47,385 nt of DNA from Planctomycetaceae bacterium (GTDB lineage Bacteria; Planctomycetota; Planctomycetia; Planctomycetales; Planctomycetaceae). A model generated the notes under the pieces. It saw only the letters and a program-made list of their open reading frames with translations, did no database searches and was not told the DNA's origin. This document shows positions 24,191 through 33,222 of the stretch, piece after piece (position 1 is the stretch's first letter; the number at the start of each line of letters is the position of its first letter). The DNA lies in the NCBI GenBank assembly GCA_018699955.1, contig JABISG010000110.1:1-47385 (forward strand), read 5' to 3'. Both the position numbers and the translations under genes were made by a program.

Positions 24191-25701
24191 CGCATCTTCA
24201 CCTGCGGAACTGCTTGAAGGTGAAGAAATTTCAACAACGCCTGGCGAGCAACGTGGCTGTCGTTAAAAGCAAGACGTTCGCTGCCGATGATTTGTTCGGT
24301 TTCGTGACCCTTGCCGGCAATTACGACGCAATCACCCGGTTCGGCAATTTCGATCGCGCGGCGAATGGCATCAGCCCTGTCGAGTTCGATGAGGGGTTGA
24401 GAAACCGCTGTTGGAAAGCCCTGGACAATGTCTTGGACGATATCGGCCGGGTCTTCGCTTCTGGGGTTGTCGCTGGTTACGATGGCAACATCGGCCAGCG
24501 AAGCCGCCCGGCCGAGCAAAGGCCGCTTTGACGAGTCACGGTCTCCGCCGGCACCAAAAACGCAGATGACGCGGCGAGCGGAAATTCGCTTCAGCCCGTC
24601 TAATACTCGTCTCAGCGCGTCGTCGGTATGAGCGTAATCGACAAACAGGTCGAATGGTTGTCCAACCTCAATGCGTTCCAGTCGGCCCGGAACACACGCG
24701 AGTTTCTCAATGCCGTCGGCGATTGCAGAGATGGGGATGCCGGCACACATTGCGGTCGCCGCAGCCGCCAGACAATTCGATATGTTATGCCGGCCCACCA
24801 ATGCCGATTGGACCTCGATTTGCTCGTCAGCAAAGCGGATGACAAAACGGCTTTGCGTTGTTGTTTCTTCGATGATTTCGACGGTGACGTCGGCTGGCGA
24901 ATCGATGCCGTAGGTCACAATCCTCGCTCGGTCGGCTGCCTGTTGGCCGATGGAACTGCTGCCAACGTTGTCGGCATTAACGATCAGTACGCCGTTGGGC
25001 TTGAGGTGCTCGACAATTCTCGCCTTGCTGTCCAGGTACGATTGCGCATCGCCATGATAGTCGAAGTGATCTTGAGTCACGTTCGTCACAATCGCCACAT
25101 CGAGGTATGTACCGGCACACCGATCCTGGTGGAGTGCATGACTCGACAGTTCGATTGCAGCGTGTGTTGTACGGCTGAGAAGCATGTCGCGGAGCGACGT
25201 CGAAAGTCGGCTTGAATCGGGAGTTGTCAGTGTCGCCGGTTCGCTGTTGATTCCGTCGCTGTACTCGATCGTGCCAAGTAACCCCGCCTGTTTTCCGGCA
25301 GCCTCCAGAATTGACCGCAGAAGCCAGGTGACGGTCGTTTTCCCATTCGTACCAGTGACGGCGGAAAGGTGCAGGCGCGTCGAGGGACGACCGGCCAGTT
25401 CGGCACAGAGTTGGGAGTATGATCGACGTGCATTGCGAACAATACACTGAGGAACCGCAATGTCGGCGAGCGGTTGCTCCACCAGTAAAGAGGTCGCACC
25501 ACGGCCGATGGCGTCGGTGGCATACTGTTCGCCGTTCACACGGTGACCGGGGATTGCGGCAAACAGAGTGCCGGTCGTGCATTCGCCGCTGCGTTCGGTC
25601 GCTCGTATAACCCGAACATCGGCACAGCCGACGAAACTAGCGCGTGGGAATAGGCGGCGCAAACTCACCGGGACCTGATGCTGAGTCAGCCGGTGGGTCA
25701 T
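24184..25701 (-). CDS. murE: UDP-MurNAc-L-alanyl-D-glutamate:meso-DAP ligase
   Basis: A 505-residue cytosolic Mur ligase adding the third stem residue. P-loop TGTNGKTT at 116-123 with K121, TNVTQDHFDYHG for ATP and metal, K226 in YLDSKARI as the likely carbamylated lysine, then VGRHNISNCLAA. The C-terminal signature DNPRSEDP at 411-418 marks specificity for meso-diaminopimelate over lysine, so the wall, if made, is of the DAP type. The ATG at 25701 has aaagga six bases upstream and fits the family start; an ATG at 25794 would add 31 residues without support. It is the first gene of the minus-strand run murE-murF-mraY-ftsW and is divergent from a Gfo/Idh gene. Confidence 0.94.
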   Translation of the reverse strand: MTHRLTQHQVPVSLRRLFPRASFVGCADVRVIRATERSGECTTGTLFAAIPGHRVNGEQYATDAIGRGATSLLVEQPLADIAVPQCIVRNARRSYSQLCAELAGRPSTRLHLSAVTGTNGKTTVTWLLRSILEAAGKQAGLLGTIEYSDGINSEPATLTTPDSSRLSTSLRDMLLSRTTHAAIELSSHALHQDRCAGTYLDVAIVTNVTQDHFDYHGDAQSYLDSKARIVEHLKPNGVLIVNADNVGSSSIGQQAADRARIVTYGIDSPADVTVEIIEETTTQSRFVIRFADEQIEVQSALVGRHNISNCLAAAATAMCAGIPISAIADGIEKLACVPGRLERIEVGQPFDLFVDYAHTDDALRRVLDGLKRISARRVICVFGAGGDRDSSKRPLLGRAASLADVAIVTSDNPRSEDPADIVQDIVQGFPTAVSQPLIELDRADAIRRAIEIAEPGDCVVIAGKGHETEQIIGSERLAFNDSHVARQALLKFLHLQAVPQVKMRA

Positions 25702-26110
25702 GGGAATTCCTTTGGTTCCAACATCTATTGCCCAACCGGATCGAGTAGCATCGATCACCAGGGAGAGCGCAAGACGACGACAGTGTTGCATCATGGGGTG
25801 ATGCAGCAGGCGGTCAATGAGTCTGAAATTGTTTGAAGCGGGAAGTGAGGAGATGTGGTGAGTGCTGTTTCTTGAATCGAGTTTTCAAGAAGGCGAGATT
25901 CTCTCGATTCTCGTCCTGCGGTCAAGCCGACTTTTGTCAATTTTCCGAACTCCTGTAAAGGTTACAAATTCAGGCGGTGAACATGTCTCGGCTCGTCTCT
26001 CTGCCGACGTCCTACGGTTGTTACGTCTGGTCAAGGAAGGCTACAGTGGTTTCGAATCATGTTTAGCCACAGGAATATTGTTAAGCCACTTCTCAGGAAG
26101 GAATTCTTAT
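25702..26110. promoter_or_regulatory. Divergent promoter region of murE and the Gfo/Idh gene
   Basis: 409 bp separate the two starts. Contents I can see: a small inverted repeat (cttgaa...ttcaag) near 25872-25890, and an A/T-richer stretch around 25935-25975 with ttgtcaatttt and gtaaaggttacaaattc that could hold a plus-strand promoter. The aaggaattc ribosome binding site at the right end fixes the start at 26111. The frame is open upstream on the plus strand, but that extension carries no protein-like pattern. Confidence 0.35.
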
Positions 26111-27283
26111 ATGCCGGAAAACCGCCGCGAATGGATGTTGCGATCCGCAGCGCAATTGGCTGCGATTGGATCGGGGGCTGCCGGAGCGACTGCGATTCAG
26201 GCCGAACAGTCGCCACAAGAAGTCAAAACGGCAACCCCGCCGGACGGCAAAGCATGGCGGGTCGGCGTGATTTCGGCCCGCAGGCATGGCAAGCCACAAC
26301 GGATCAACGGCCATACGTGGCACTTCGCCCAATATCTGCATCCAACGATCGACCTGCCGACGGCACAGAAACATCTCGATCCCGGCAATAAGAAGTATTT
26401 CGAGGAGATCGTTCGCAACCCGTCATGCGACTTCGGCATCCTGCCGTTTCCCGATACGCGAATCTCGCATTATTACGAAGCCGATCCGGAAGTAGCGCAG
26501 CTGTTCGCTGATTCGTTCCCTGGTGTGCAGGTGGCAACGTCGTTGGAGAAGATGGTGGACGAAGTCGATGCCGTCTGGCTCGGCGATGCCTCGGGAACCG
26601 GCGATGACCATTACGATCTCATTGCACCAGCGCTCTCGAAAGGTTTGCCAACATTCTGCGACAAACCGATCGGCCAGACCGTGCAAGGGACGCGTAAAAT
26701 CCTCGAGTTGGCCCGCAAAAATAAGGCACCGCTGCTTTCGGGCAGTATCTTCGGGTACGAATGGGGTCTCGAAGAAGTCCGCCGATTGCAGGCGAAAGGC
26801 GAGTTGGGTGAAGTTCAACACGTTGTTGCCAGCATGATGGGGGGCTATTCGCCCGAGGGCTGGTTCGTCTACGGCCAACATCCCTGCTGGTCTGTTGTTG
26901 CGGTCCTGGGCGCGGGCGTCGAGGCGGTCAGCCTGTACGCTCGCGGCAACTCGGCCCACGGACTGGTGACGTATCCCGAGGGCCCGCCGGCGGAAATCTG
27001 GTACGGCCGCCCCGATTTGTATGTCGGCAACAAATACAATGAAACGAGTGTGCATTTTCAGAAAGGTGTTTACCGCTACTCGCCGGCCATCGAGGGCAAT
27101 TTCTGGTTCGGCCACCACTACGAGATGTTCAACATGGCGCGGGCGTTCCGCGAAATGATTCGCACGCGCGTTGAACCAACATCACACGAGGCCATCCTCG
27201 ATGTGACCGCGATGATTTACGCGGGCGCGAAATCGCTCAAGGAACAGAGCCGTTTGGTCCCGCTCGCCGAAGTCCTTCAATAA
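26111..27283 (+). CDS. Gfo/Idh/MocA family oxidoreductase with exported-type N-terminus
   Basis: A 390-residue member of the NAD(P)-dependent sugar dehydrogenase superfamily. The N-terminus MPENRREWMLRSAAQLAAIG has a twin arginine (R5, R6) and a hydrophobic run ending near AIQAEQ, a Tat-like signal common for these proteins in planctomycetes. The Rossmann domain starts at WRVGVISARRHG. The catalytic-lysine motif is FCDKPIGQT, equivalent to the EKP motif. The C-terminal alpha/beta domain follows to 390. The glycine-rich dinucleotide loop is weak (VISARRHGK), so cofactor binding needs testing. Start chosen at 26111 with aagga nine bases upstream. A second Gfo/Idh gene begins 29 bp later, so the pair is an operon. 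Substrate unknown. Confidence 0.8.
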   Translation: MPENRREWMLRSAAQLAAIGSGAAGATAIQAEQSPQEVKTATPPDGKAWRVGVISARRHGKPQRINGHTWHFAQYLHPTIDLPTAQKHLDPGNKKYFEEIVRNPSCDFGILPFPDTRISHYYEADPEVAQLFADSFPGVQVATSLEKMVDEVDAVWLGDASGTGDDHYDLIAPALSKGLPTFCDKPIGQTVQGTRKILELARKNKAPLLSGSIFGYEWGLEEVRRLQAKGELGEVQHVVASMMGGYSPEGWFVYGQHPCWSVVAVLGAGVEAVSLYARGNSAHGLVTYPEGPPAEIWYGRPDLYVGNKYNETSVHFQKGVYRYSPAIEGNFWFGHHYEMFNMARAFREMIRTRVEPTSHEAILDVTAMIYAGAKSLKEQSRLVPLAEVLQ

Positions 27284-27312
27284 TTCTCACCATCATTTCA
27301 AAAGGTCGAACA

Positions 27313-28374
27313 ATGACAACATCGGTTCGTCGTGTTTTTTTCTTGTTGACCATGATGCTGTTTTGCGAGTTTCACCAGACATCCTACTCAGCCGACCCGG
27401 TTCGCGTCGGGATCATTGGAATCGACAATTACCAGAGTCTGGCGTTTACACAGTTGTGGCATAAACCACCGGCAGACAATCCCGATCTCGTTGGTTTGAA
27501 AGTCGTGGCGGCGTGGAAGGGCGGCAGCCTGGATATCAAGGAAACGCTCGTCGATGTCGAGCGTTGGGCTCCACACCTGATGAAACAAGGGGTGACATTT
27601 GAAGACTCGATCAACGACGTCTTAGAAAAATGCGATGCCGTCATGATCATGAGTATTGACGGTCGATCGCATCTGAAAACGGCAGAGCAGGCACTCAAAG
27701 CCGGTAAGCCGACCTACATCGGACGTCCGATGGCGGCTTCGCTCGAAGACGTGATCGCAATCTTTGACTTAGCGAAAAAGTATGGCACGCCCGTTTTCTC
27801 GTGTTCACAGCATCGATACAGTCCCGGCTTCATCGGCATGCGGAACCATCCGGAGGTCGGCAAGGTGATGGGCTGCAACGTGTTTGGTGGATGCCCGACG
27901 GTTTCTCACCATCCCGATTTGTTCTGGCATGCGGTCCACAGCTTCGACACGCTATACACAATCATGGGGCCGGGTGCCGTTTCGGTCACCCGTGCACGCA
28001 CCGACGATGCCGAGCTGATCACCGGAATCTGGAAAGACGGACGGATTGGCTCGTACCGTGGAATAAGACGCGGGGCGCTCAAGTACAGCGCGACCGTTTT
28101 TGGAGACAAAGGCGTTGCACCGGCCGGCATCTACGGCTACGCGGCCCCGGTGAAAGGTGTTGTCCCCAAGGGGCGATACAAAGGTTACGAAGGCGTCGCG
28201 ACAGAGATCGCCAAGTTCTACAAGACCGGCAAGCTGCCCATTGAACCGTCTGAGACGATCGAATTGTTCGGGTTCATGGAAGCGGCCCACGAAAGTCATC
28301 GGCGGGGTGGCGCACCGGTGCGAATTGATGAGGTGATCGCGAAGGCACGCAAAACACTCGACAGTCGCAAGTGA
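27313..28374 (+). CDS. Secreted Gfo/Idh-like protein lacking the catalytic lysine
   Basis: A 353-residue protein with a Sec-type signal peptide (VRRVFFLLTMMLFCEF..SYSA, cleavage near 27). The Rossmann N-terminus reads RVGIIGIDNYQSLAF. The place where the family has EKP reads YIGRPMA (G137, R138, P139), so the conserved catalytic lysine is replaced by arginine. The C-terminal domain is shorter than in the neighbouring protein and carries HHPDLFWHAVHSFDTLYT, typical of these exported planctomycete members. It may bind but not oxidise a sugar, or assist the upstream paralogue. aaaagg lies eight bases from the ATG. It is the second gene of the pair, 29 bp after the first. Confidence 0.78.
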   Translation: MTTSVRRVFFLLTMMLFCEFHQTSYSADPVRVGIIGIDNYQSLAFTQLWHKPPADNPDLVGLKVVAAWKGGSLDIKETLVDVERWAPHLMKQGVTFEDSINDVLEKCDAVMIMSIDGRSHLKTAEQALKAGKPTYIGRPMAASLEDVIAIFDLAKKYGTPVFSCSQHRYSPGFIGMRNHPEVGKVMGCNVFGGCPTVSHHPDLFWHAVHSFDTLYTIMGPGAVSVTRARTDDAELITGIWKDGRIGSYRGIRRGALKYSATVFGDKGVAPAGIYGYAAPVKGVVPKGRYKGYEGVATEIAKFYKTGKLPIEPSETIELFGFMEAAHESHRRGGAPVRIDEVIAKARKTLDSRK

Positions 28375-28553
28375 ATGTTTCCAACCGTTGGCTGTGCTGT
28401 TTTCCACATCAGTCGAAGTTTCTCTTTCCGCTTCCCGCTGAATCATCCGTCCCAATCCAGGAACACAGGTCGGTCATTCGCGATTCCGTTTGTGGAACAC
28501 GACGAATGTGTGAATAATGCTGCGACCACAAAATGTCACTCACACGGTGCGTC

Positions 28554-30194
28554 ATGTCGAAAACCAAAGTCGTCGAATTGGAAAAACGAATCGAGTATCT
28601 CCAGCAGCAGTTGGATCTGATTCATGCCATCGACCGCATCCGTGATGAAGCCGAAACACCGGCAAAAATGATGACCGGCGTCGTCGGCGAACTTTCGGAG
28701 AAATTCGACGCCGATTGCTGCGTTCTGGCGATCATCGACCCGGAAACGGATTGTCTGGCGGTCGAAGCCGATATTGGCACCGTCGAACTCGGTGTTCAAA
28801 TTACGCCTGAGCAGCTCACGAAACTTGCACAGATGGCTTCAGCGTCAGACGGCGCAGCAGCCGGAACGGCGCAAGACCTCAATTCTACGACCGATGGTTT
28901 CGGCGTGCCGGACAACATGTTCTTTGTCCTGACTGCGATTGAAATGGACAGTCAGCCGCTCGGCATCATCCTGCTCACGCGACTCGATAAACCGTTCTGC
29001 AGTCGAGAGGTCGATCTACTGAACGTTGCCGAAGATCATCTCGATTCGGCGATCGTCCAGTGTCATGTGCAGTACGAGTTACAAAGTCGCAACCGGGAAT
29101 TGGAGACGATTTACCGCATCGACCACATTCGTGATTTGCACTTGCCCTTTGATGAAATGCTTCAGGCTGCACTCGACGTGCTGTGCTCGCTCGTCGAGTC
29201 GGAGATGGGCTTCATCATGCTGTACGACCACACCGTGAAACACATGCAGATTGCGGCGATCAAGGCCAACGTCGAAATCTCCGAACTTGCGGCCCACTAC
29301 GAAATCGGAGGCCGCATCGCGCATCAGACGTTGGAAATTGCCGAGTTGGTTTGTCACAGCGGCATGGAAGATCCCATCAGATCCATCATGTGTATCCCGC
29401 TCATTCTTGGCGATGAGATTATCGGCGTGTTTGGATTGATGAATCGTCTTGGAAAACCCGGTTTTACGGAAGACGATCGCCGCCTGATGAACGCCGTTGG
29501 CAGTCAGATGGACACAGCGATTTTTGAGGGTATCGAGGTTCGAAAGCTGCGGCAGGTTCTGGGGCGGTCGGTCGATCCGAGAGTCCTCGAACGAGCGCTC
29601 GCGCAACGCGGCACCGATTTGCTGAAGGGCGAACGGAGCGTGATCTCGGTGTTGTATGCCGATATCAGAGGCTCTACGAACCTGGCCGAAACGACCGAAC
29701 CCGAACTGTTTGTCGGGTTCATTAACGACTACCTGGGTCGGATGGCCGATGTCGTCTTTCAGCATGAAGGGACAGTTGACAAGTTCATTGGCGATGAGGT
29801 GATGGCGCTTTTTGGTGCCCCATTTTCTCAGGAAGATCACGCACTACGTGCCGTCCGCGTGGGCCTGGAAATGCAGCAGATGCACAAGACGCTGATAGAG
29901 ACCTGGCAAGCACGCGGTATTCTGCCCGTGCCAATCGGCGTAGGGATCGCCACCGGTGAGTTACTGGTGGGCGAGATCGGCTCGGATGATCGATCGGACT
30001 ATACGGCAATTGGACGCGCTGCGAATCTCGGTGCCCGGATTTGCTCGGCCGCCGCCGGTGGCGAAGTCTTAGTCAGCGAGCAGACGTTTCGACAAATCGA
30101 ATCGGACGTCGAAGCAACTGCCATCGCAGGCGTGCAAATGAAGGGGCTTGAAGAAGGTGTCACAGTTTACCGGGTGGACCGGCTGCTGACATAG
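28554..30194 (+). CDS. GAF-GAF adenylate cyclase (class III)
   Basis: A 546-residue cytosolic signalling protein. A short N-terminal coiled coil (VVELEKRIEYLQQQLDL) leads to a first GAF domain (about 35-170) and a second (about 195-330). A linker then leads to a class III cyclase domain (365-535). All catalytic residues are present: metal aspartates D370 (YADIRGS) and D414 (IGDEVMALFG), K410 and T484 for adenine recognition, and transition-state N491 and R495 in AANLGAR. The lysine-threonine pair indicates ATP and the class IIIb type, which is often bicarbonate-responsive. The GAF domains probably sense a small ligand. An ATG 7 codons earlier (28533) is an alternative start. It converges on the FHA-sigma gene. 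Confidence 0.88.
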   Translation: MSKTKVVELEKRIEYLQQQLDLIHAIDRIRDEAETPAKMMTGVVGELSEKFDADCCVLAIIDPETDCLAVEADIGTVELGVQITPEQLTKLAQMASASDGAAAGTAQDLNSTTDGFGVPDNMFFVLTAIEMDSQPLGIILLTRLDKPFCSREVDLLNVAEDHLDSAIVQCHVQYELQSRNRELETIYRIDHIRDLHLPFDEMLQAALDVLCSLVESEMGFIMLYDHTVKHMQIAAIKANVEISELAAHYEIGGRIAHQTLEIAELVCHSGMEDPIRSIMCIPLILGDEIIGVFGLMNRLGKPGFTEDDRRLMNAVGSQMDTAIFEGIEVRKLRQVLGRSVDPRVLERALAQRGTDLLKGERSVISVLYADIRGSTNLAETTEPELFVGFINDYLGRMADVVFQHEGTVDKFIGDEVMALFGAPFSQEDHALRAVRVGLEMQQMHKTLIETWQARGILPVPIGVGIATGELLVGEIGSDDRSDYTAIGRAANLGARICSAAAGGEVLVSEQTFRQIESDVEATAIAGVQMKGLEEGVTVYRVDRLLT

Positions 30195-30226
30195 TGCTGT
30201 GCCGTGCCAACCAGGACGTTGTCCCG

Positions 30227-31201
30227 CTAATCGTCTTCTAACATGCTCGACCAACACTGGCGAATTGCTTGTAACCTGCGCTCGATGGTTCTCACATTCA
30301 GCGACATCATCTCCGCAATTTCCTGGTTGGTGTAGCCTTCCAGCTTCCAGAGCGCAATCTGCTGCATGTTTTCGTCCTCGAGAAGCGAGAGGTAGTTCGA
30401 TGTCTCTTCGGCCATCATGGCAATGTATTCGGCCGTCGGATCGTCGCCGGTAAGTTGGTCGAATCCCAGGAGCGCCGAGTCTTCGCCGTTCAATGGCAGA
30501 AGGGCAGAGTCACCCCGAACCATTCCGGCTCCTCGTTTTTGTCGCTGGTCGTGCTGAATCTGATCGATCGACCGTCTGGAAGTCATGACCACCAGCAGCC
30601 GCCATAAACTATCGCGATCAGAAAGATCGGGAAACTGCCCGCCGGAGATGCCCGTGAACAGTCGGTTGAAAACACTCAAGGCGACGTCTTCTTCGTCGGC
30701 TGCGCGTCGCGGGGTGTTGCCGAGCCGTCGGCGCGCTAAATCGACGACGCTTTCAAAATAATACTCCCAAATCTTACGCGTCGCTGTGTCGTTGCCCAAT
30801 TTCAACTCGTCCAGCCATCCGGTCACCGATTCATCAATCGCAGCCGGATTACCGTCACTGGCTGAATCACCAACGGCAGATCCCACTGGAAGGCAGAGCC
30901 TGAGTTCCGGCCCGGAAACTCCCAATTGAATGACCAGCCGGTTCGTGACGACCTTGTTGTGATGTCGCACTCCTTCGATGAGTACGCCGCCTTTGCCGAG
31001 GCTGCAGCATTCCCATTGCCCAGCCGTGAAAAAGAGGGCGCAGTGAGACCGAGAGACCTGAGGAAATTGGAGCTGAACGTCGTTTTCGGAGGAACGGCCG
31101 ATGGTGACGACCGCTTGATCCGTGAACTCCCACTGTTGCGGGCTATCAACACGCTGCACAACAAGGCGGTTGGGCGGTGGTCCTGATTTCTGAATGGACA
31201 T
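30227..31201 (-). CDS. FHA domain fused to an ECF sigma factor
   Basis: A 324-residue protein with an unusual layout. Residues 10-105 form an FHA domain: VTIGRSSENDVQL with the phosphothreonine-contacting arginine R36 and VSRSH with S50 and H53. The usual NGT turn is GGV here, so binding may be altered. Residues 125-324 form an ECF sigma factor: region 2 from about 130 to 225 (ADEEDVALSVFNRLF, LWRLLVVMTSRRSIDQI) and region 4 from 262 to 318 with helix-turn-helix YTNQEIAEMMSLNVRTIERR. FHA domains read phosphothreonine, so the fusion could let a Ser/Thr kinase control promoter choice directly. ATG 31201 is used; a GTG at 31225 is possible. It is convergent with the adenylate cyclase. Confidence 0.85.
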   Translation of the reverse strand: MSIQKSGPPPNRLVVQRVDSPQQWEFTDQAVVTIGRSSENDVQLQFPQVSRSHCALFFTAGQWECCSLGKGGVLIEGVRHHNKVVTNRLVIQLGVSGPELRLCLPVGSAVGDSASDGNPAAIDESVTGWLDELKLGNDTATRKIWEYYFESVVDLARRRLGNTPRRAADEEDVALSVFNRLFTGISGGQFPDLSDRDSLWRLLVVMTSRRSIDQIQHDQRQKRGAGMVRGDSALLPLNGEDSALLGFDQLTGDDPTAEYIAMMAEETSNYLSLLEDENMQQIALWKLEGYTNQEIAEMMSLNVRTIERRLQAIRQCWSSMLEDD

Positions 31202-31628
31202 CTCGTCAACCGTTCTGCCAAACACTTACTTCCGATTCCGCCTATTTTGAGACGGAAGCGTGAGGCGGCTCAAAGAAGCAGCTTCACCCCACAATGGAGA
31301 CGGCCCCCTCAATGCTCTCACACGCGTCATGAACCCGCAACAGGGTTGAGAGGCCTGCCGTAAGAATAGCCATCGCTTTCTCAAGCGGCAACCGATTGGT
31401 CAGTCCGCTTGCGGCAGACGGAGTGATCGTTGTCACACATTCAGAAATCAAAGCAATCCCGTGCCAAGAAAATAATTCCGGTGTCCGGTAAAATAATTAA
31501 CGCCCGTTGCGCATCTGTTATGCACGGGGGCGTTGTGCCTTCTGGCCTGTGTCGAAGCGCCGTGGCCGTGTCTCCGTAAAGCTGTTGATTAACACGATTT
31601 CCAATTCTCTGTCTGAGGAATAGTCAGA
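31202..31628. promoter_or_regulatory. Divergent control region with twin aaaataatt boxes
   Basis: 427 bp between the FHA-sigma gene and the PQQ-propeller gene. The 9-bp box aaaataatt occurs at 31469-31477 and 31490-31498, exactly 21 bp apart (two helical turns), with ccggt at 31478 and again at 31485 between them. This suits a regulator binding one face of the helix, or overlapping promoters. No coding potential was accepted here. Confidence 0.4.
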
Positions 31629-32921
31629 ATGCCCGCTCGGTTGGTTCTCTCATCGTGCTGTGCCATCATTTTGTTGGCTGCTGCCGCTTGCCCCTCATTG
31701 GCAGAGAATTGGTCCCAGTTTCGCGGCGAGGGAGGCAACGCGACGGCGGACAAATCTCAGACCCCGCTCAACTGGAGCGCCACCAAAAACATTGCCTGGA
31801 AGTCGGCATTGCCGGGACGTGGGGCATCCAGTCCGGTGACTTGGGGCGACCGAGTCTTTCTCACAGCCTATACCGGTTTTGGGACCGACGAGACCGACAC
31901 GTCGGATAAGTCGAAACTACGCCTGCACGTCATTTGTATCGATCGCCGCAACGGGGAGATCAACTGGGATCGTTCGATTCCCGCCAGCGAGCATACGCAG
32001 AAGTTTTCCCGGCGGATTCAGGATCACGGTTATGCCACCAGTACCCCGGTAACCGATGGCAAAGCAGTCTACGCATTCTTTGGGGTCTCGGGCGTCGTCG
32101 CTTACGACTTCGATGGCAATCAATTGTGGCAGGCAACTGTCGGCACCGGCACGGCGGGTTTCGGGTCGGCTGCATCTCCTGTTGTTTTCGAGAATCTGCT
32201 GCTGGTAAACGCCAGCATTGAAAGCAAGACGGTCTTCGCGTTCGACAAAAAGAGCGGCCGCGAAGTTTGGAAGATTCCGGAGATCAATCGCGCCTGGACA
32301 ACCCCCTGCGTCGCAGCGGTCGGAGATGGAACCTCTGAACTCATTATCAATCAGAAAGATGTGATCTACGGATTCGATCCGGAGACCGGTAAGCAGCTGT
32401 GGAGTTGCGACGCCATCGACGATTACATCGTTCCGGTACCCATCTCGCACGATGGCATCGTCTATTGTTTGGGCGGTCGCACGAATCGTTGTGTCGCAAT
32501 TAAGCTGGGCGGACGGGGCGACGTGACCGAGTCGCATAAGTTGTGGCAGGTGAATGTCGGAGCCAACGTCACGTCACCAATTTACTACGACGGCCATCTG
32601 TACTGGGCCAGCGACAAGGCAGTTGCCAACTGTTTGAATGCGAAGACCGGGGAATCGGTATACCGTAAACGGCTGGAGACGCGTGCCCGCATCTATGCTT
32701 CGATTATCCGAGCCGGCGAGCGGTTGTATGTGACGACGCGCGATCAAGGAGTGGTGGTCCTGGCGGCGAAGCCCGAATACAAACAGCTGGCCGTCAACAC
32801 CATCGAGACCGACGAAGACATGCTCAACGCCAGCCCCGCCGTTATCGGCAACCAACTGCTGTTGCGGACCGATTCGTTCCTCTACTGCATCGGCGAACCG
32901 GCGCAGGCAGCCGGGAAGTGA
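31629..32921 (+). CDS. Secreted PQQ-like beta-propeller protein
   Basis: A 430-residue exported protein. The signal peptide covers residues 1-26 (LSSCCAIILLAAAACPSLA). The mature part is a chain of PQQ/BamB-type blades with the recurring pattern of a hydrophobic strand, then AxDxxTGxxxW: VICIDRRNGEINWDR, VAYDFDGNQLWQ, VFAFDKKSGREVWK, IYGFDPETGKQLWS and LNAKTGESVYRKR, from about 95 to 350. The opening NWSQFRGEGGNA is a hallmark of planctomycete propellers of this type. Bound cofactor is not implied; such proteins often serve as scaffolds or sugar-binding factors. It is divergent from the FHA-sigma gene and ends before a small perfect hairpin at 32980. Confidence 0.85.
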   Translation: MPARLVLSSCCAIILLAAAACPSLAENWSQFRGEGGNATADKSQTPLNWSATKNIAWKSALPGRGASSPVTWGDRVFLTAYTGFGTDETDTSDKSKLRLHVICIDRRNGEINWDRSIPASEHTQKFSRRIQDHGYATSTPVTDGKAVYAFFGVSGVVAYDFDGNQLWQATVGTGTAGFGSAASPVVFENLLLVNASIESKTVFAFDKKSGREVWKIPEINRAWTTPCVAAVGDGTSELIINQKDVIYGFDPETGKQLWSCDAIDDYIVPVPISHDGIVYCLGGRTNRCVAIKLGGRGDVTESHKLWQVNVGANVTSPIYYDGHLYWASDKAVANCLNAKTGESVYRKRLETRARIYASIIRAGERLYVTTRDQGVVVLAAKPEYKQLAVNTIETDEDMLNASPAVIGNQLLLRTDSFLYCIGEPAQAAGK

Positions 32922-33222
32922 TTTGATCGAGGCATCGCCAGAGGGGTCTCAGCTGCACGATTCGTCCACATGATGGAAATTCTCAATCGTTGAGAACACC
33001 CAAAACCGACTAACCGTGAGCAGCTGCCCGAGATATGCTGGATTTCCACCGGAATCCCCTCGCTGGAGTAGTGGAATGCTCCCACAAGCCGGGTGACATG
33101 AATTCTGTGAGGAGCCTGACCTGTCTCGACACAGTTGTTCAACGCAAGCTACACTTGGGATCCCTACCGGGATCAGCGCCCTGATCCCACACAGTCTATC
33201 CCACCAGTTTGAGGTCGTTTTT
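32922..33222. other. Gap with two hairpins before the receiver gene
   Basis: 301 bp with no accepted gene. ttctcaa tcg ttgagaa at 32980-32996 is a perfect 7-bp hairpin about 60 bp after the PQQ gene and may mark its 3' end. gggatcag cgcc ctgatccc at 33169-33188 is a perfect 8-bp hairpin 34 bp upstream of the receiver gene. An extra gggatccc at 33157-33164 could pair with the same arms. Confidence 0.45.
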
